A DNA stretch of 45,680 nt, taken from NCBI GenBank assembly GCA_016291665.1, contig JAEEYE010000018.1:1-45680 (forward strand), written 5' to 3'. The DNA is from Oxalobacter sp. (lineage in GTDB: Bacteria; Pseudomonadota; Gammaproteobacteria; Burkholderiales; Burkholderiaceae_D). The first letter of the stretch is position 1. Every line of letters begins with the position of its first letter. Below are positions 1 through 7,360 of this stretch, one piece after another. Position numbers and translations under genes: made by a program. Below the pieces are notes generated by a model. That model made no database searches, was not told where the DNA came from, and was given only the letters and a program-made list of their open reading frames with translations.

Positions 1-41
1 TCCAAAACAGGGTTTTGTTACAGACTTTTACAATTTTTTTG

Positions 42-83
42 CCGCCCTGTATCCCATCCTTGAAAGGACGGGAATTAGGGCGG
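42..83. repeat. Long imperfect palindrome downstream of the GH15-like gene
   Basis: Two nested stems are visible. The outer arms CCGCCCT (42-48) and AGGGCGG (77-83) pair over 7 bp. The inner arms TCCCATCCTT (52-61) and AAGGACGGGA (64-73) pair over 10 bp with one G-T wobble, separated from the outer stem by a symmetric 3/3 internal loop. It lies a few bases past the stop of the minus-strand gene. On that strand it is followed by C and a run of A rather than T, so it is not a textbook intrinsic terminator. It may protect the 3' end of the mRNA or be a dispersed repeat. Confidence 0.55.
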
Positions 84-88
84 TCTTC

Positions 89-1813
89 TTAAAGGCTCTC
101 CCACGGTTTGGAGAGTTCTACCGCACATTGGATGATGCCGACCATCGCTGAGGTCGATGGGAATGCGCTGGCAAACGAGTGGTCATCTATGGCAAGGCAG
201 GAGGATAGGAGTCCCAGGTGGTTGCGGTAACCTAAAACCCGTTCAAAGGCGTCCCGCGCAACGTCGGTGTGTCCTAAAGCATTTAGCGCTTGGATCCACC
301 AGAAAGTGGCAGTCAACGGGATGTTGGGCTGGGCTTTGTCTGCCTTTTCAGTGCAGCGGATAAAGTGGTTTTCTTTCAGTTTTTCCGTTACATAGTCGAT
401 GGTTTTAACGGTGCGCGGGTCATCTGTTGGGAGGAACTTGAGTACGGGGATGCGTAGCAGTGTGGCGTCCACTGTGTCGCCATGCCAGGTCGACGTGAAG
501 GTACCCAAGCTTTCATTCCAGGCGTTTTCCAGGATCCGTTCATGGATGGTGGCAGCACGGTCGGCCCATTCCCTGGCAGATTCTCCCATATCGAGCATCT
601 GGGCAATACGTGATAGGCGTTCACACGCAACCCAACACATGATGCTGGAATACGTGTGGACGGCAAGCTCGCCCTGACCCCAGACGTCGAGGTCGGGCTG
701 GCGGTATTTCTCAAAGGCAATTTCCCCTAGGTTTTCGAGGGACTGGAACTGCGCTTTGCCTGCCGGGTGGTAGAGCCTATGGTCAAAAAACGCCTGCATA
801 CAGGCTAAGACAGCGGCACCGTAGCTGTCGTGATGCTCTGGCGTTTCCCAGATGCCATTGCCGTCTTTTGCGATGACCGTGCGCCGATGGATGTCATAGA
901 CAGCCTGGAAGGGCAGTCCATTGGCGTCGGCAATGACATTGTTTAGGTAATCTAAATAGCGCTCCATCGTGCCGGTGGCGCCCAAGCGGTTCAAGGCGCG
1001 TGTGACGGTTGCTGCTTCATGAACCCAGCTCAATGATGCGGTTGCGCGGGAGGGTTCCTGGCAGCCGCTGCCTAAGATACTGTGGCCGGCCACAATGGCG
1101 CCTGTCCCATAGAATGTGTTTAAGCGCAACGTGATGGCGGCGCGGATGACTTCATCCTGCCATTCCAGGGGGATTTCGATATTGTGGATCCAGTTGTGCC
1201 AGTAAGCGACGGTCTCTTCATAGGCATGGCGCCCATATGCTTTGGGCGCTTCTAAAAGTGGTTCGTCAGTGCCCATGACCAATGTGATGCTGTCTTCTAA
1301 AAAGAAAGCCTGGCCGTCAATCAAGGCAGGCAGTGGGGCATCGGTCGTGATGCGCATCCCTTGGCCATTGCCGTTGAAGGTAACGTGGTTGGCGCCGATG
1401 GCTTGGGTGGCTTGTCCACCTGCGGGATTGGCAGGATACGCGCGGATGGCAATACGGGGACGCCCGGCGACGCGGCGGATGATACGGCAGATGGTCGGTG
1501 GTGTGTAGAGTCGGCCGAACTGGATGTAGCACGGGGCAAAATCCACCGTTTCGATGACATTGTGGCTGTTGTCGGCTAAGCGTGTTACCAAGATTGGGGT
1601 ATTGCGGATGTAGTACTGGTCTTTGCTGCGGACCTTTTCAAAGAGCACATCGATGAAACCGTCTTTGTTGGCGGCGCCGCACGGAGAGGTCAATGCATTA
1701 CAGATTGGCGGGCTGTCAAAAAACGGGAAGCACCACCAGGCGATTTTTGCATTGCCATCGATGATGGCGCTTGTCGTTGAATTGCCAATTAGGCCTAGGT
1801 CGTGTAGCTGCAT
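89..1813 (-). CDS. Glycoside hydrolase family 15-like protein, probable pseudoenzyme
   Basis: The 574-residue protein has the layout of bacterial GH15 glucoamylase/trehalase-like proteins: an N-terminal beta-sandwich opening with an HDLGLIGN-like start, then an alpha/alpha-barrel with a recognisable YWHNWI segment (about 204-209) and a TYSSIMCWVA segment (about 387-396). Length is normal for the family. Residues usually needed for activity look replaced. The general-acid motif normally ending in IWE reads DVWGQ at 376-380. The general-base motif normally GLLSEE reads GLLSSC at 534-539. The usual WDYRYCWLRD subsite segment is ATASLSWVHEAA near 257-268. A classical GH15 hydrolase is therefore unlikely, and a carbohydrate-binding or structural role is possible. 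It is a single gene, divergent from the SNase-like gene. The family call is fairly safe; loss of activity is inferred from motif comparison by memory. Confidence 0.8.
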   Translation of the reverse strand: MQLHDLGLIGNSTTSAIIDGNAKIAWWCFPFFDSPPICNALTSPCGAANKDGFIDVLFEKVRSKDQYYIRNTPILVTRLADNSHNVIETVDFAPCYIQFGRLYTPPTICRIIRRVAGRPRIAIRAYPANPAGGQATQAIGANHVTFNGNGQGMRITTDAPLPALIDGQAFFLEDSITLVMGTDEPLLEAPKAYGRHAYEETVAYWHNWIHNIEIPLEWQDEVIRAAITLRLNTFYGTGAIVAGHSILGSGCQEPSRATASLSWVHEAATVTRALNRLGATGTMERYLDYLNNVIADANGLPFQAVYDIHRRTVIAKDGNGIWETPEHHDSYGAAVLACMQAFFDHRLYHPAGKAQFQSLENLGEIAFEKYRQPDLDVWGQGELAVHTYSSIMCWVACERLSRIAQMLDMGESAREWADRAATIHERILENAWNESLGTFTSTWHGDTVDATLLRIPVLKFLPTDDPRTVKTIDYVTEKLKENHFIRCTEKADKAQPNIPLTATFWWIQALNALGHTDVARDAFERVLGYRNHLGLLSSCLAIDDHSFASAFPSTSAMVGIIQCAVELSKPWESL

Positions 1814-2019
1814 AGGGATTCCGGGTGTGCAGTTGGTGCTTTGGAAAGCATATTCTCTGATTTTATACGCTGGGGCAGTCCCTGTACATTGTTGAACTTC
1901 GAGGGAACTGTTGTGATGTGGTTGCTTTCAGTGCCAAGATATAGTATTTATTAGCTTTCAGCTGACGCATATTCCATACGGTCGGTTTTCAACGTCACTT
2001 TTTAAGAAAGGCGGTTAGC

Positions 2020-2700
2020 GTGAGGGCATTCCTGGTAGCGTGTTTCCTAGCATTGCAGATGCCGTTTGCATTTGCAGATTGGGAAGGTGTCGTTGAAGAG
2101 GTGGTTTCCGGCGATACGATGAAGGTCAATTATGAAGGCGGGCTCTACTATGTCCGGCTTTATGGTGTGGCATCACCGAAACTCAGCCAACCTTACGGTG
2201 CGGCGGCCAAGGAAGCGGTAAGCAACCTTGTGTTGGGCCGTTCTGTGGATGTGCACCGTATGTACGCTGACGGCAATACCGATGTGGCGATTGTCTATGT
2301 CCATGACCAGTACAGTGTCCAGGCACATTTGGCAGGCGCTGGTTTGGCCTGGGTGCATAGTGGGTCGTGTACTGATGAAATCTGCACGAGCTGGCAGTCG
2401 ATGCAGCAGCAGGCGCGTGATGCCTCCTATGGCCTGTGGGCAAGTGCCAATCCTGTGGCGCCTTGGAACTGGAAAGTCCAGCCAACGGTTAAGAAAAAAC
2501 CGGTTGTCGTCAAGAAAAAGAAACCCGCAAAACGTATTGTCCGCCGCCGCGTAACACCGGTTGCTGCACCTGCTGTGTCCGCAGCTGAAGTGACGGCAGC
2601 ACCATCACCAATTGCCACGCCAACCCCTGAGGTTGCGGTTAAGAAAGCTGTTCCATCGCCAGTTCAGACGCCAGTGGTTGCCCCTGAGGCCAAGCCATGA
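2020..2700 (+). CDS. Secreted SNase-like (thermonuclease fold) protein with a basic Pro/Ala-rich tail
   Basis: It starts at GTG 2020, about 6 bases after AAAGGCGG. The first 19 residues form a signal peptide ending FAFA before Asp20, so the product should be exported. Residues about 21-142 match the SNase beta-barrel: VSGDTMKV, then VRLYG with Arg46, then a QPYGAAAKEAV stretch. Two catalytic positions of the family look lost: the usual APE motif reads SPK (Lys54), and the DxYGR loop reads ADGNTD (83-88). Residues about 155-177 are very rich in Lys and Arg, and the remainder is a Pro/Ala/Val low-complexity tail. It is probably an envelope protein using the SNase fold for binding rather than cleavage. 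The HAD gene follows after about 25 bp and may be co-transcribed. Confidence 0.8.
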   Translation: MRAFLVACFLALQMPFAFADWEGVVEEVVSGDTMKVNYEGGLYYVRLYGVASPKLSQPYGAAAKEAVSNLVLGRSVDVHRMYADGNTDVAIVYVHDQYSVQAHLAGAGLAWVHSGSCTDEICTSWQSMQQQARDASYGLWASANPVAPWNWKVQPTVKKKPVVVKKKKPAKRIVRRRVTPVAAPAVSAAEVTAAPSPIATPTPEVAVKKAVPSPVQTPVVAPEAKP

Positions 2701-2734
2701 GTGTTGGAGGTATTGAACGCTTGGGGTGGCGCTG

Positions 2735-3529
2735 ATGCAGGTCGCCTCCACCGGCATTAAGGCCATTTTTTTTGATATTGACGGCACCTTAATCAGCTTT
2801 AAGACGCACACAATGCCTGAATCGACGCAACAGGCATTGCATGCCCTGCGCGAAAAGGGTATCAAGCTTTTTGTTGCAACGGGGCGGGCACCGCTTATGA
2901 TGCCGTTTTTGGACAAATACTTCCAGTTTGATGCCTACCTGACCCTAAACGGCCAGTACTGCTATACGCCGGAAGGTGTCATCCGCAAGCAGATGATTGA
3001 TCCCGGTGAGATACGCAAACTGAAAGTGCTCATTAAGAAACACCATTTCCCGTGCCTTTTTGTGCATGAAAAGGGCGGGAGCCTGAATTTCATCGATGAT
3101 CGGGTACGTGAACTTTTCCGGATGATCAACTACCCGTTGCCAGAGCCCAAAGACTTGGAAGACTTCCCGGAGGATCAGGTTCTGCAGTTTGTGATTTTTA
3201 CGCCTGGTGAGGTGGTTGAGCGCGTCAGGCAGGCGTTGCCCCGCGTCAAGCTGACACGTTTCATGCGGACATGCTTTGATGCGATACCGGTTGGCGGTGG
3301 CAAAGATATGGGCATCCAGGCAGTTATGGATTATGCCCACATCAAGCAGTCCGAGACGATGGCCTTTGGCGATGGGCATAATGACATTGCGATGCTTAAA
3401 TTCGCCAGAATCGGCGTAGCAATGGGATCCTCAGAAGACGAGGTCAAGGAAGCGGCTGACTTTGTGACGGGTTCCGCAGACGAGGATGGGATTGCAAAAG
3501 CCCTGCGCCATTTTGGGCTTCTCACTTAA
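2735..3529 (+). CDS. Cof-type HAD-superfamily hydrolase
   Basis: A cytoplasmic phosphatase of the HAD superfamily, Cof/YbjI-like subgroup. Motif I is FFDIDGTL near the N-terminus, motif II is VATGRAP, and motifs III/IV lie in the C-terminal third (GGGKDMG, then AFGDGHNDIAML and GVAMGSS). The large cap domain between them is typical of class IIB enzymes that dephosphorylate sugar phosphates, nucleotides or flavin precursors; the substrate cannot be told from sequence. The chosen start, ATG 2735, has GGGGTGG about 5 bases upstream. An in-frame GTG at 2726 would add three residues (264 versus 267 residues). Family call sure, substrate unknown. Confidence 0.88.
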   Translation: MQVASTGIKAIFFDIDGTLISFKTHTMPESTQQALHALREKGIKLFVATGRAPLMMPFLDKYFQFDAYLTLNGQYCYTPEGVIRKQMIDPGEIRKLKVLIKKHHFPCLFVHEKGGSLNFIDDRVRELFRMINYPLPEPKDLEDFPEDQVLQFVIFTPGEVVERVRQALPRVKLTRFMRTCFDAIPVGGGKDMGIQAVMDYAHIKQSETMAFGDGHNDIAMLKFARIGVAMGSSEDEVKEAADFVTGSADEDGIAKALRHFGLLT

Positions 3530-3565
3530 AAGTCCGCACCTTCCCGTTTTTTTAGTCGTAAATGC

Positions 3566-3593
3566 GTGAAAAACATGCTGTATAGGCTATAAT
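3566..3593 (+). promoter_or_regulatory. Predicted sigma-70 promoter of gltA
   Basis: GTGAAA (3566-3571, four of six consensus bases) and a perfect TATAAT (3588-3593) are separated by 16 bp. Transcription would start near 3600, leaving an untranslated leader of about 54 bases before the gltA ATG at 3654. Confidence 0.5.
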
Positions 3594-3653
3594 CTTGTGT
3601 TTATATGGGCGGGGTATCCTCGGAACCCGGCATACTGTTTTGAATTTTTTGGA

Positions 3654-4955
3654 ATGAGCGATTCGGTAATGAAAGCAACGTTGACGTTTGATGACGGAAC
3701 CCCATCCGTTGACCTGCCGGTCTATAAAGGCACCATGGGACCTGACAGCATTGATATGCGTTCCCTTTTCCAAAGTACAGGCAAGCTTTCTTACGACCCT
3801 GGTTTCATGGCAACCGCTTCCTGCCGTTCTTCCCTTTCTTATATTGATGGGGATAAGGGAGAGCTGCTTTACTGTGGCTATCCGATTGAAGAACTGGCGA
3901 TGAAATGCAATTTCATGGAAACCAGTTACCTGCTGTTACATGGCGAACTGCCTACCCAAGAACAGTATGACAGCTTTGTGAAAGACATTGCTGAATACTC
4001 GATGGTGCATGAACAGATGCACTTCTTCTTCAGGGGCTTCCGCCGTGATTCGCATCCGATGTCTCTGTTGGTGGCCATCGTCGGCGCATTGTCTTCGTTC
4101 TACCATGAACAGGTTGATTTGAGTAGCCCAGAAGACCGCAACCTAGTCGCCATCAAGCTTCTGGCCAAGATCCCAACGCTCGTTGCGATGTCTTACAAGT
4201 ACACTGTGGGTCAGCCTTTCGTCTATCCACGCAAAGACATGTACTATACGGCGAACTTCATGCGCATGATGTTCTCCACCCCGATGGAAGACTATAAGGT
4301 CAATGATGTGTTGGTCCGTGCTTTGGATCGTATCTTCATCCTGCACGCAGACCATGAACAGAATGCGTCGACCTCAACGGTTCGTCTGGCTGGCTCTTCT
4401 GGTGCCAACCCATTTGCCTGTATCGCAGCTGGTATTGCAGCGCTGTGGGGGCCTGCCCATGGTGGTGCAAACGAAGCGTCCCTTGCGATGATCAAGCGAA
4501 TCGGTTCTGTTGAAAACGTTGCCCCATATGTCAAGTCTGTGAAAGAGGGCACGGCAGGAAACCGCCTGATGGGCTTTGGCCACCGTGTCTATAAGAATTA
4601 CGATCCACGCGCAACGTTGATGCGTGAAACCTGCCACGAAGTGCTGGAAGAACTGGGGCTTAAAGACGATCCTCTCTTTAAGATTGCACTGGAAATTGAA
4701 CGTGTGGCCTTAGAAGACGATTATTTTGTCAAACGCCGCCTTTATCCAAATGTCGATTTCTATTCTGGCATCGTCCAGTCGGCACTGGGTATCCCATCGT
4801 CGTTCTTCACCGGTATCTTTGCCTTGGCAAGGAGTGTCGGTTGGATTTCCCAGTGGAAGGAAATGTTCTCCGACTCCGATATGCGTATCGGCCGTCCACG
4901 GCAGCTTTACACGGGTTCCCCACGCCGCAGCGTCCCAGAACGCAACGTGAAGTAA
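3654..4955 (+). CDS. gltA: Citrate synthase
   Basis: Type II (hexameric, proteobacterial) citrate synthase condensing acetyl-CoA and oxaloacetate to citrate. The start at ATG 3654 ([10 protein letters not shown]) gives 433 residues, the usual family length. An upstream in-frame ATG at 3597 would add 19 residues that do not look like citrate synthase and would lie on top of the predicted transcription start. Active-site signatures are present: [10 protein letters not shown] in the middle, [14 protein letters not shown] with the catalytic histidine, and NVDFYSG with the catalytic aspartate. It has its own promoter and is followed by an intrinsic terminator, so it is monocistronic, not joined to the sucAB-lpd operon 4 kb downstream. 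In an oxalate-grown anaerobe it more likely feeds 2-oxoglutarate synthesis than a respiratory cycle. Confidence 0.97.
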   Translation: MSDSVMKATLTFDDGTPSVDLPVYKGTMGPDSIDMRSLFQSTGKLSYDPGFMATASCRSSLSYIDGDKGELLYCGYPIEELAMKCNFMETSYLLLHGELPTQEQYDSFVKDIAEYSMVHEQMHFFFRGFRRDSHPMSLLVAIVGALSSFYHEQVDLSSPEDRNLVAIKLLAKIPTLVAMSYKYTVGQPFVYPRKDMYYTANFMRMMFSTPMEDYKVNDVLVRALDRIFILHADHEQNASTSTVRLAGSSGANPFACIAAGIAALWGPAHGGANEASLAMIKRIGSVENVAPYVKSVKEGTAGNRLMGFGHRVYKNYDPRATLMRETCHEVLEELGLKDDPLFKIALEIERVALEDDYFVKRRLYPNVDFYSGIVQSALGIPSSFFTGIFALARSVGWISQWKEMFSDSDMRIGRPRQLYTGSPRRSVPERNVK

Positions 4956-4982
4956 TCCAGCACATTTTGTGCATTCCCAAAG

Positions 4983-5020
4983 CACCCTCTGACCATGTTT
5001 GTTGGCAGGGGGTGTTTTAT
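4983..5020 (+). terminator. Intrinsic terminator of gltA
   Basis: CACCCTCTG (4983-4991) pairs with CAGGGGGTG (5006-5014) over 9 bp with one G-U wobble and is followed by TTTTATAT. It lies 28 bases past the gltA stop. Confidence 0.8.
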
Positions 5021-5078
5021 ATCGTCTATCCCTAGTCGGCTTTTTACTGTAACAGGGTGCAATATTTGTAATTAAGTA

Positions 5079-5107
5079 TTGAAATACGCCTATCTTTTCC
5101 GTACATT
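5079..5107 (+). promoter_or_regulatory. Predicted promoter of the SPFH-domain gene
   Basis: TTGAAA (5079-5084, five of six) and TACATT (5102-5107, four of six) are separated by exactly 17 bp. They lie about 50 bases before the ATG at 5157 and after the gltA terminator, so the membrane cluster has its own transcript start. Confidence 0.45.
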
Positions 5108-5156
5108 TATCATAGTGGTATCCCACGGTAATTTTTTCGAAAAGGAATAAGAAAAA

Positions 5157-6245
5157 ATGGCAATCATCGATCTGGTTAAATGGAACGGTAACCCCAACCT
5201 GATGGCTTGGAAGTTCCCTTCCGAAGAACTGTCCACCTGGACACAGCTCATTGTCAATGAAACCCAGGAAGCCTATCTGGTAAAGGGCGGTGTTTATGAA
5301 GGCCCATTCCTGGCAGGGCGCCATACACTGAGCACGAAGAACATTCCTCTGCTGACCACACTGATGGGTTTGCCTTTCGGTGGCCAGTCTCCGTTCTCCG
5401 CGGAAGTCTGGTATGTCAACAAGCAGACCAACATGGATATTCGCTGGGGCACGCCGGATCCAATCCAGCTGCAGGATCCACAGTATAAGATTGTGGTGCC
5501 TGTCCGTGCGTTTGGTCAGTATGGTATCCGTATTTCTGATGCGAAGAAGTTCCTGATGAAACTTGTCGGTACTTTGCCGGCATTCGACACGGAAACCATC
5601 GCCAATTACTTCAAGGGTATCTTTACGACCCGGATCAAGACGGAAATCGCCAATGCCATCGTCAAACAGGGAGAATCCATCCTGACGGTTTCAACCCGCT
5701 TGGAAGAACTCTCTGAAATGCTCAAGTCTTCCTTGCTGCCGAATATGGATGAGTATGGTGTTGCGCTGTCGAACTTCAGCATCATTTCCATCAATGTTCC
5801 AGAAGACAACCCTGGCTACAAGAAGCTGCAGGAAGCGCTGGCTAAGAAGACCGAAATGGATATCATCGGTTTCAACTACCAGCAAGAACGTTCCTTCGAC
5901 GTCATGCAGACGGCTGCTGGCAATGAAGGCAGCATGGGCGGCATGATGGGAGCTGGTATGGGTATGGGCATGGGTGTTGGTATGGGTGTCCCAATGGGCA
6001 ACATGATGGGCAACATGGCCGGTCAAATGAACATGGGCAACCAGCAGCAGATGGGGCAACAGCAGATGCCTGCCCAGCAGATGCCACAGCAGCAGGCTCC
6101 TCAGCAGGCTCCTCAGCAGCCAGCAGCTTCCCAGGCTGGGTACCAGGATAAAATCCAGATGCTCAAAGAACTGGCTGAACTGAAAGCCCAGGGTATCCTG
6201 ACCGAAGAAGAGTTTGCTACCCAGAAAAAACTCATCCTCGGTTGA
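5157..6245 (+). CDS. SPFH-domain protein with C-terminal SHOCT domain (YdjI / virion-core-like)
   Basis: The 362-residue protein has three parts. Residues about 25-235 form an SPFH/band-7-type domain of the kind annotated as virion core protein-like (B. subtilis YdjI relatives). Residues about 257-326 are low complexity, first Gly/Met-rich and then Gln/Pro-rich. Residues about 329-361 form a SHOCT domain (KIQMLKELAEL ... ILTEEEFATQKKLIL), a short module often found at the end of oligomeric proteins. There is no clear transmembrane helix, so membrane attachment probably depends on partners. The ribosome binding site is AAGGA about 9 bases before ATG. It heads a plus-strand cluster with a four-helix membrane protein and a zinc-ribbon membrane protein, a combination known from membrane-stress gene sets. 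Domain calls are good; the role is inferred. Confidence 0.85.
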   Translation: MAIIDLVKWNGNPNLMAWKFPSEELSTWTQLIVNETQEAYLVKGGVYEGPFLAGRHTLSTKNIPLLTTLMGLPFGGQSPFSAEVWYVNKQTNMDIRWGTPDPIQLQDPQYKIVVPVRAFGQYGIRISDAKKFLMKLVGTLPAFDTETIANYFKGIFTTRIKTEIANAIVKQGESILTVSTRLEELSEMLKSSLLPNMDEYGVALSNFSIISINVPEDNPGYKKLQEALAKKTEMDIIGFNYQQERSFDVMQTAAGNEGSMGGMMGAGMGMGMGVGMGVPMGNMMGNMAGQMNMGNQQQMGQQQMPAQQMPQQQAPQQAPQQPAASQAGYQDKIQMLKELAELKAQGILTEEEFATQKKLILG

Positions 6246-6276
6246 TTGAAGCATTTTTGCTTCGCGTGATGTGTGT

Positions 6277-6299
6277 GGAAGGCAGGTTACCTGCCTTCC
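6277..6299 (+). terminator. Perfect hairpin after the SPFH gene, terminator-like without a T tract
   Basis: GGAAGGCAGG (6277-6286) and CCTGCCTTCC (6290-6299) are perfect complements around a TTA loop, 31 bases past the stop. No run of T follows, so it may stabilise the mRNA end or act as a weak or Rho-assisted stop. Confidence 0.5.
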
Positions 6300-6502
6300 A
6301 ACAGGCGTAAAAAACGCAGTACTGTTTGAAGTGCGCAACTAGAAGCAGGCCAGATTGTAAAAGTCTGTTTCAGTGATTGTGTTTGGCGGTCATTGCGGTA
6401 TGTTTGACGATAACGGAATTTAATGATTGGCTTTTCAAAGAGCCGGGTTAAATGACCGCATGGCAGTGTACGGCCTTCTTGGGAAATGGATTGGCACGAC
6501 GA

Positions 6503-6576
6503 AAGCCCTTAAGCAGGCGGGGTTTAAGGCTTGGTGGGCGATCCCCACTAAGCCCAGATTGAAACCCTTTGTTTTT
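6503..6576 (+). promoter_or_regulatory. Candidate transcription attenuator before the four-helix membrane gene
   Basis: Terminator form: GGCTTGGTGGG (6528-6538) pairs with CCCACTAAGCC (6544-6554) over 11 bp with one wobble. It is enclosed by GGGTTT (6520-6525) pairing with AAACCC (6562-6567) and followed by TTTGTTTTT (6568-6576). Alternative form: AAGCCCTTAA (6503-6512) can pair, with one bulged C, with TTAAGGCTT (6524-6532), which would capture the 5' arm of the terminator. The two forms exclude each other. The signal sensed is unknown. Confidence 0.5.
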
Positions 6577-6615
6577 AATCGTTTCAAACTGCTCATCATA
6601 AGTGAGGAAAAGAAA

Positions 6616-7302
6616 ATGCAGAACCGAATCCCTTTGTTTATTGCTGGCGCTGTTGCGTTTGCAGCATCCATCTTGATTCCCTGGTTGGTGATTCCAACTG
6701 ACCTGTGGAATACCGCGATTTATGCGAGTGTCGTGTTGCTGGCCATCTCTACGTCGCTCATTTTTGTTGCCCCTGTCCTTTTTGGTAGCCGGGGTAATGC
6801 AGGTGGTATTGCCGCCATTGGCCCATCCTTTATGCTTGTTGTCCTGATGGCTGTCTGGTCATTGGGCATCCTGATTGCGTCTGTTACTGTCCTGCCGGTT
6901 CAGTGGGTATGGGCGGGCAACTTGGTGACGGTTGCAATTGGCATCTGGGGGATCTTGGCAATCAATGCGGCAGTTGGTCACGCCAACCGTGATGAGAAGC
7001 GAGACTTGGACAGCCGGATTGAATGGAGCAGCATGTGCAAGCTCCTGCAGCAGCGCTCAAGCGATGTTGATATGAAAGCGACATTAGGCCGACTCTCAGA
7101 AAAGATCCGTTTCAGCGCATCAAGTATCGACAATGTCGCTAAGAGCGAAGAAACTGAAATTGAAACCATCATCTATAACACATTGCCAGCTGAAATCGGG
7201 AAACCGGAAGAATTGTCCCTGGCAAAACAGATGATTGGTAAACTTGAAGAACTGCTCTTGATCAGGAACCAGAAGCTGCAGATAGCGCGTTCGAAATTCT
7301 GA
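6616..7302 (+). CDS. Four-helix membrane protein with cytoplasmic helical tail (YdjH-like in context)
   Basis: The start at ATG 6616 has GAGG 8 bases upstream and gives 228 residues beginning MQNRIPLFIAG. Four hydrophobic segments at about 5-27, 33-53, 68-90 and 96-116 should span the inner membrane. The remaining 110 residues are polar and mostly helical, with alternating charged and leucine residues (for example LEELLLIRNQKL near the end), and should lie in the cytoplasm. I do not recognise a named domain. Its place between an SPFH-SHOCT gene and a zinc-ribbon membrane gene matches the composition of the B. subtilis ydjGHI set, where YdjH is the small membrane partner; that match is by context only. 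A longer frame reaching back to GTG/ATG-like codons near 6427 is rejected because it crosses the attenuator-like hairpin. Confidence 0.75.
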   Translation: MQNRIPLFIAGAVAFAASILIPWLVIPTDLWNTAIYASVVLLAISTSLIFVAPVLFGSRGNAGGIAAIGPSFMLVVLMAVWSLGILIASVTVLPVQWVWAGNLVTVAIGIWGILAINAAVGHANRDEKRDLDSRIEWSSMCKLLQQRSSDVDMKATLGRLSEKIRFSASSIDNVAKSEETEIETIIYNTLPAEIGKPEELSLAKQMIGKLEELLLIRNQKLQIARSKF

Positions 7303-7314
7303 TTGCAATGCCAG

Positions 7315-7344
7315 TGCCGGGCTTGTCCCGGCATGTCATTTTTT
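7315..7344 (+). terminator. Hairpin with T6 tract between the membrane gene and the zinc-ribbon gene
   Basis: TGCCGGG (7315-7321) pairs with CCCGGCA (7327-7333) around CTTGT, and TTTTTT follows at 7339-7344. The 5-base gap between stem and T tract makes it a weak or partial terminator that could lower expression of the third gene. Confidence 0.55.
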
Positions 7345-7360
7345 AGGTGAGGTACATCCG

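Larger units (their letters stand above)
6246..6615 (+). other. Structured 370-bp intergenic leader between the SPFH gene and the four-helix membrane gene
   Basis: This region holds no convincing gene. A reading frame in phase with the downstream gene is open from 6427, but it has no good ribosome binding site and its sequence runs through a strong hairpin. The region does hold a perfect 10-bp hairpin (6277-6299) just after the SPFH stop and a terminator/antiterminator-like element (6503-6576) just before the next start. Together they suggest that expression of the second gene is controlled separately from the first. Confidence 0.6.

Noticed and set aside
6427-6615. N-terminal extension of the four-helix membrane protein by 63 codons
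   Set aside because: It would run through the attenuator-like hairpin, lacks a ribosome binding site, and places a long polar segment before a good membrane start that has GAGG 8 bases upstream of ATG 6616.
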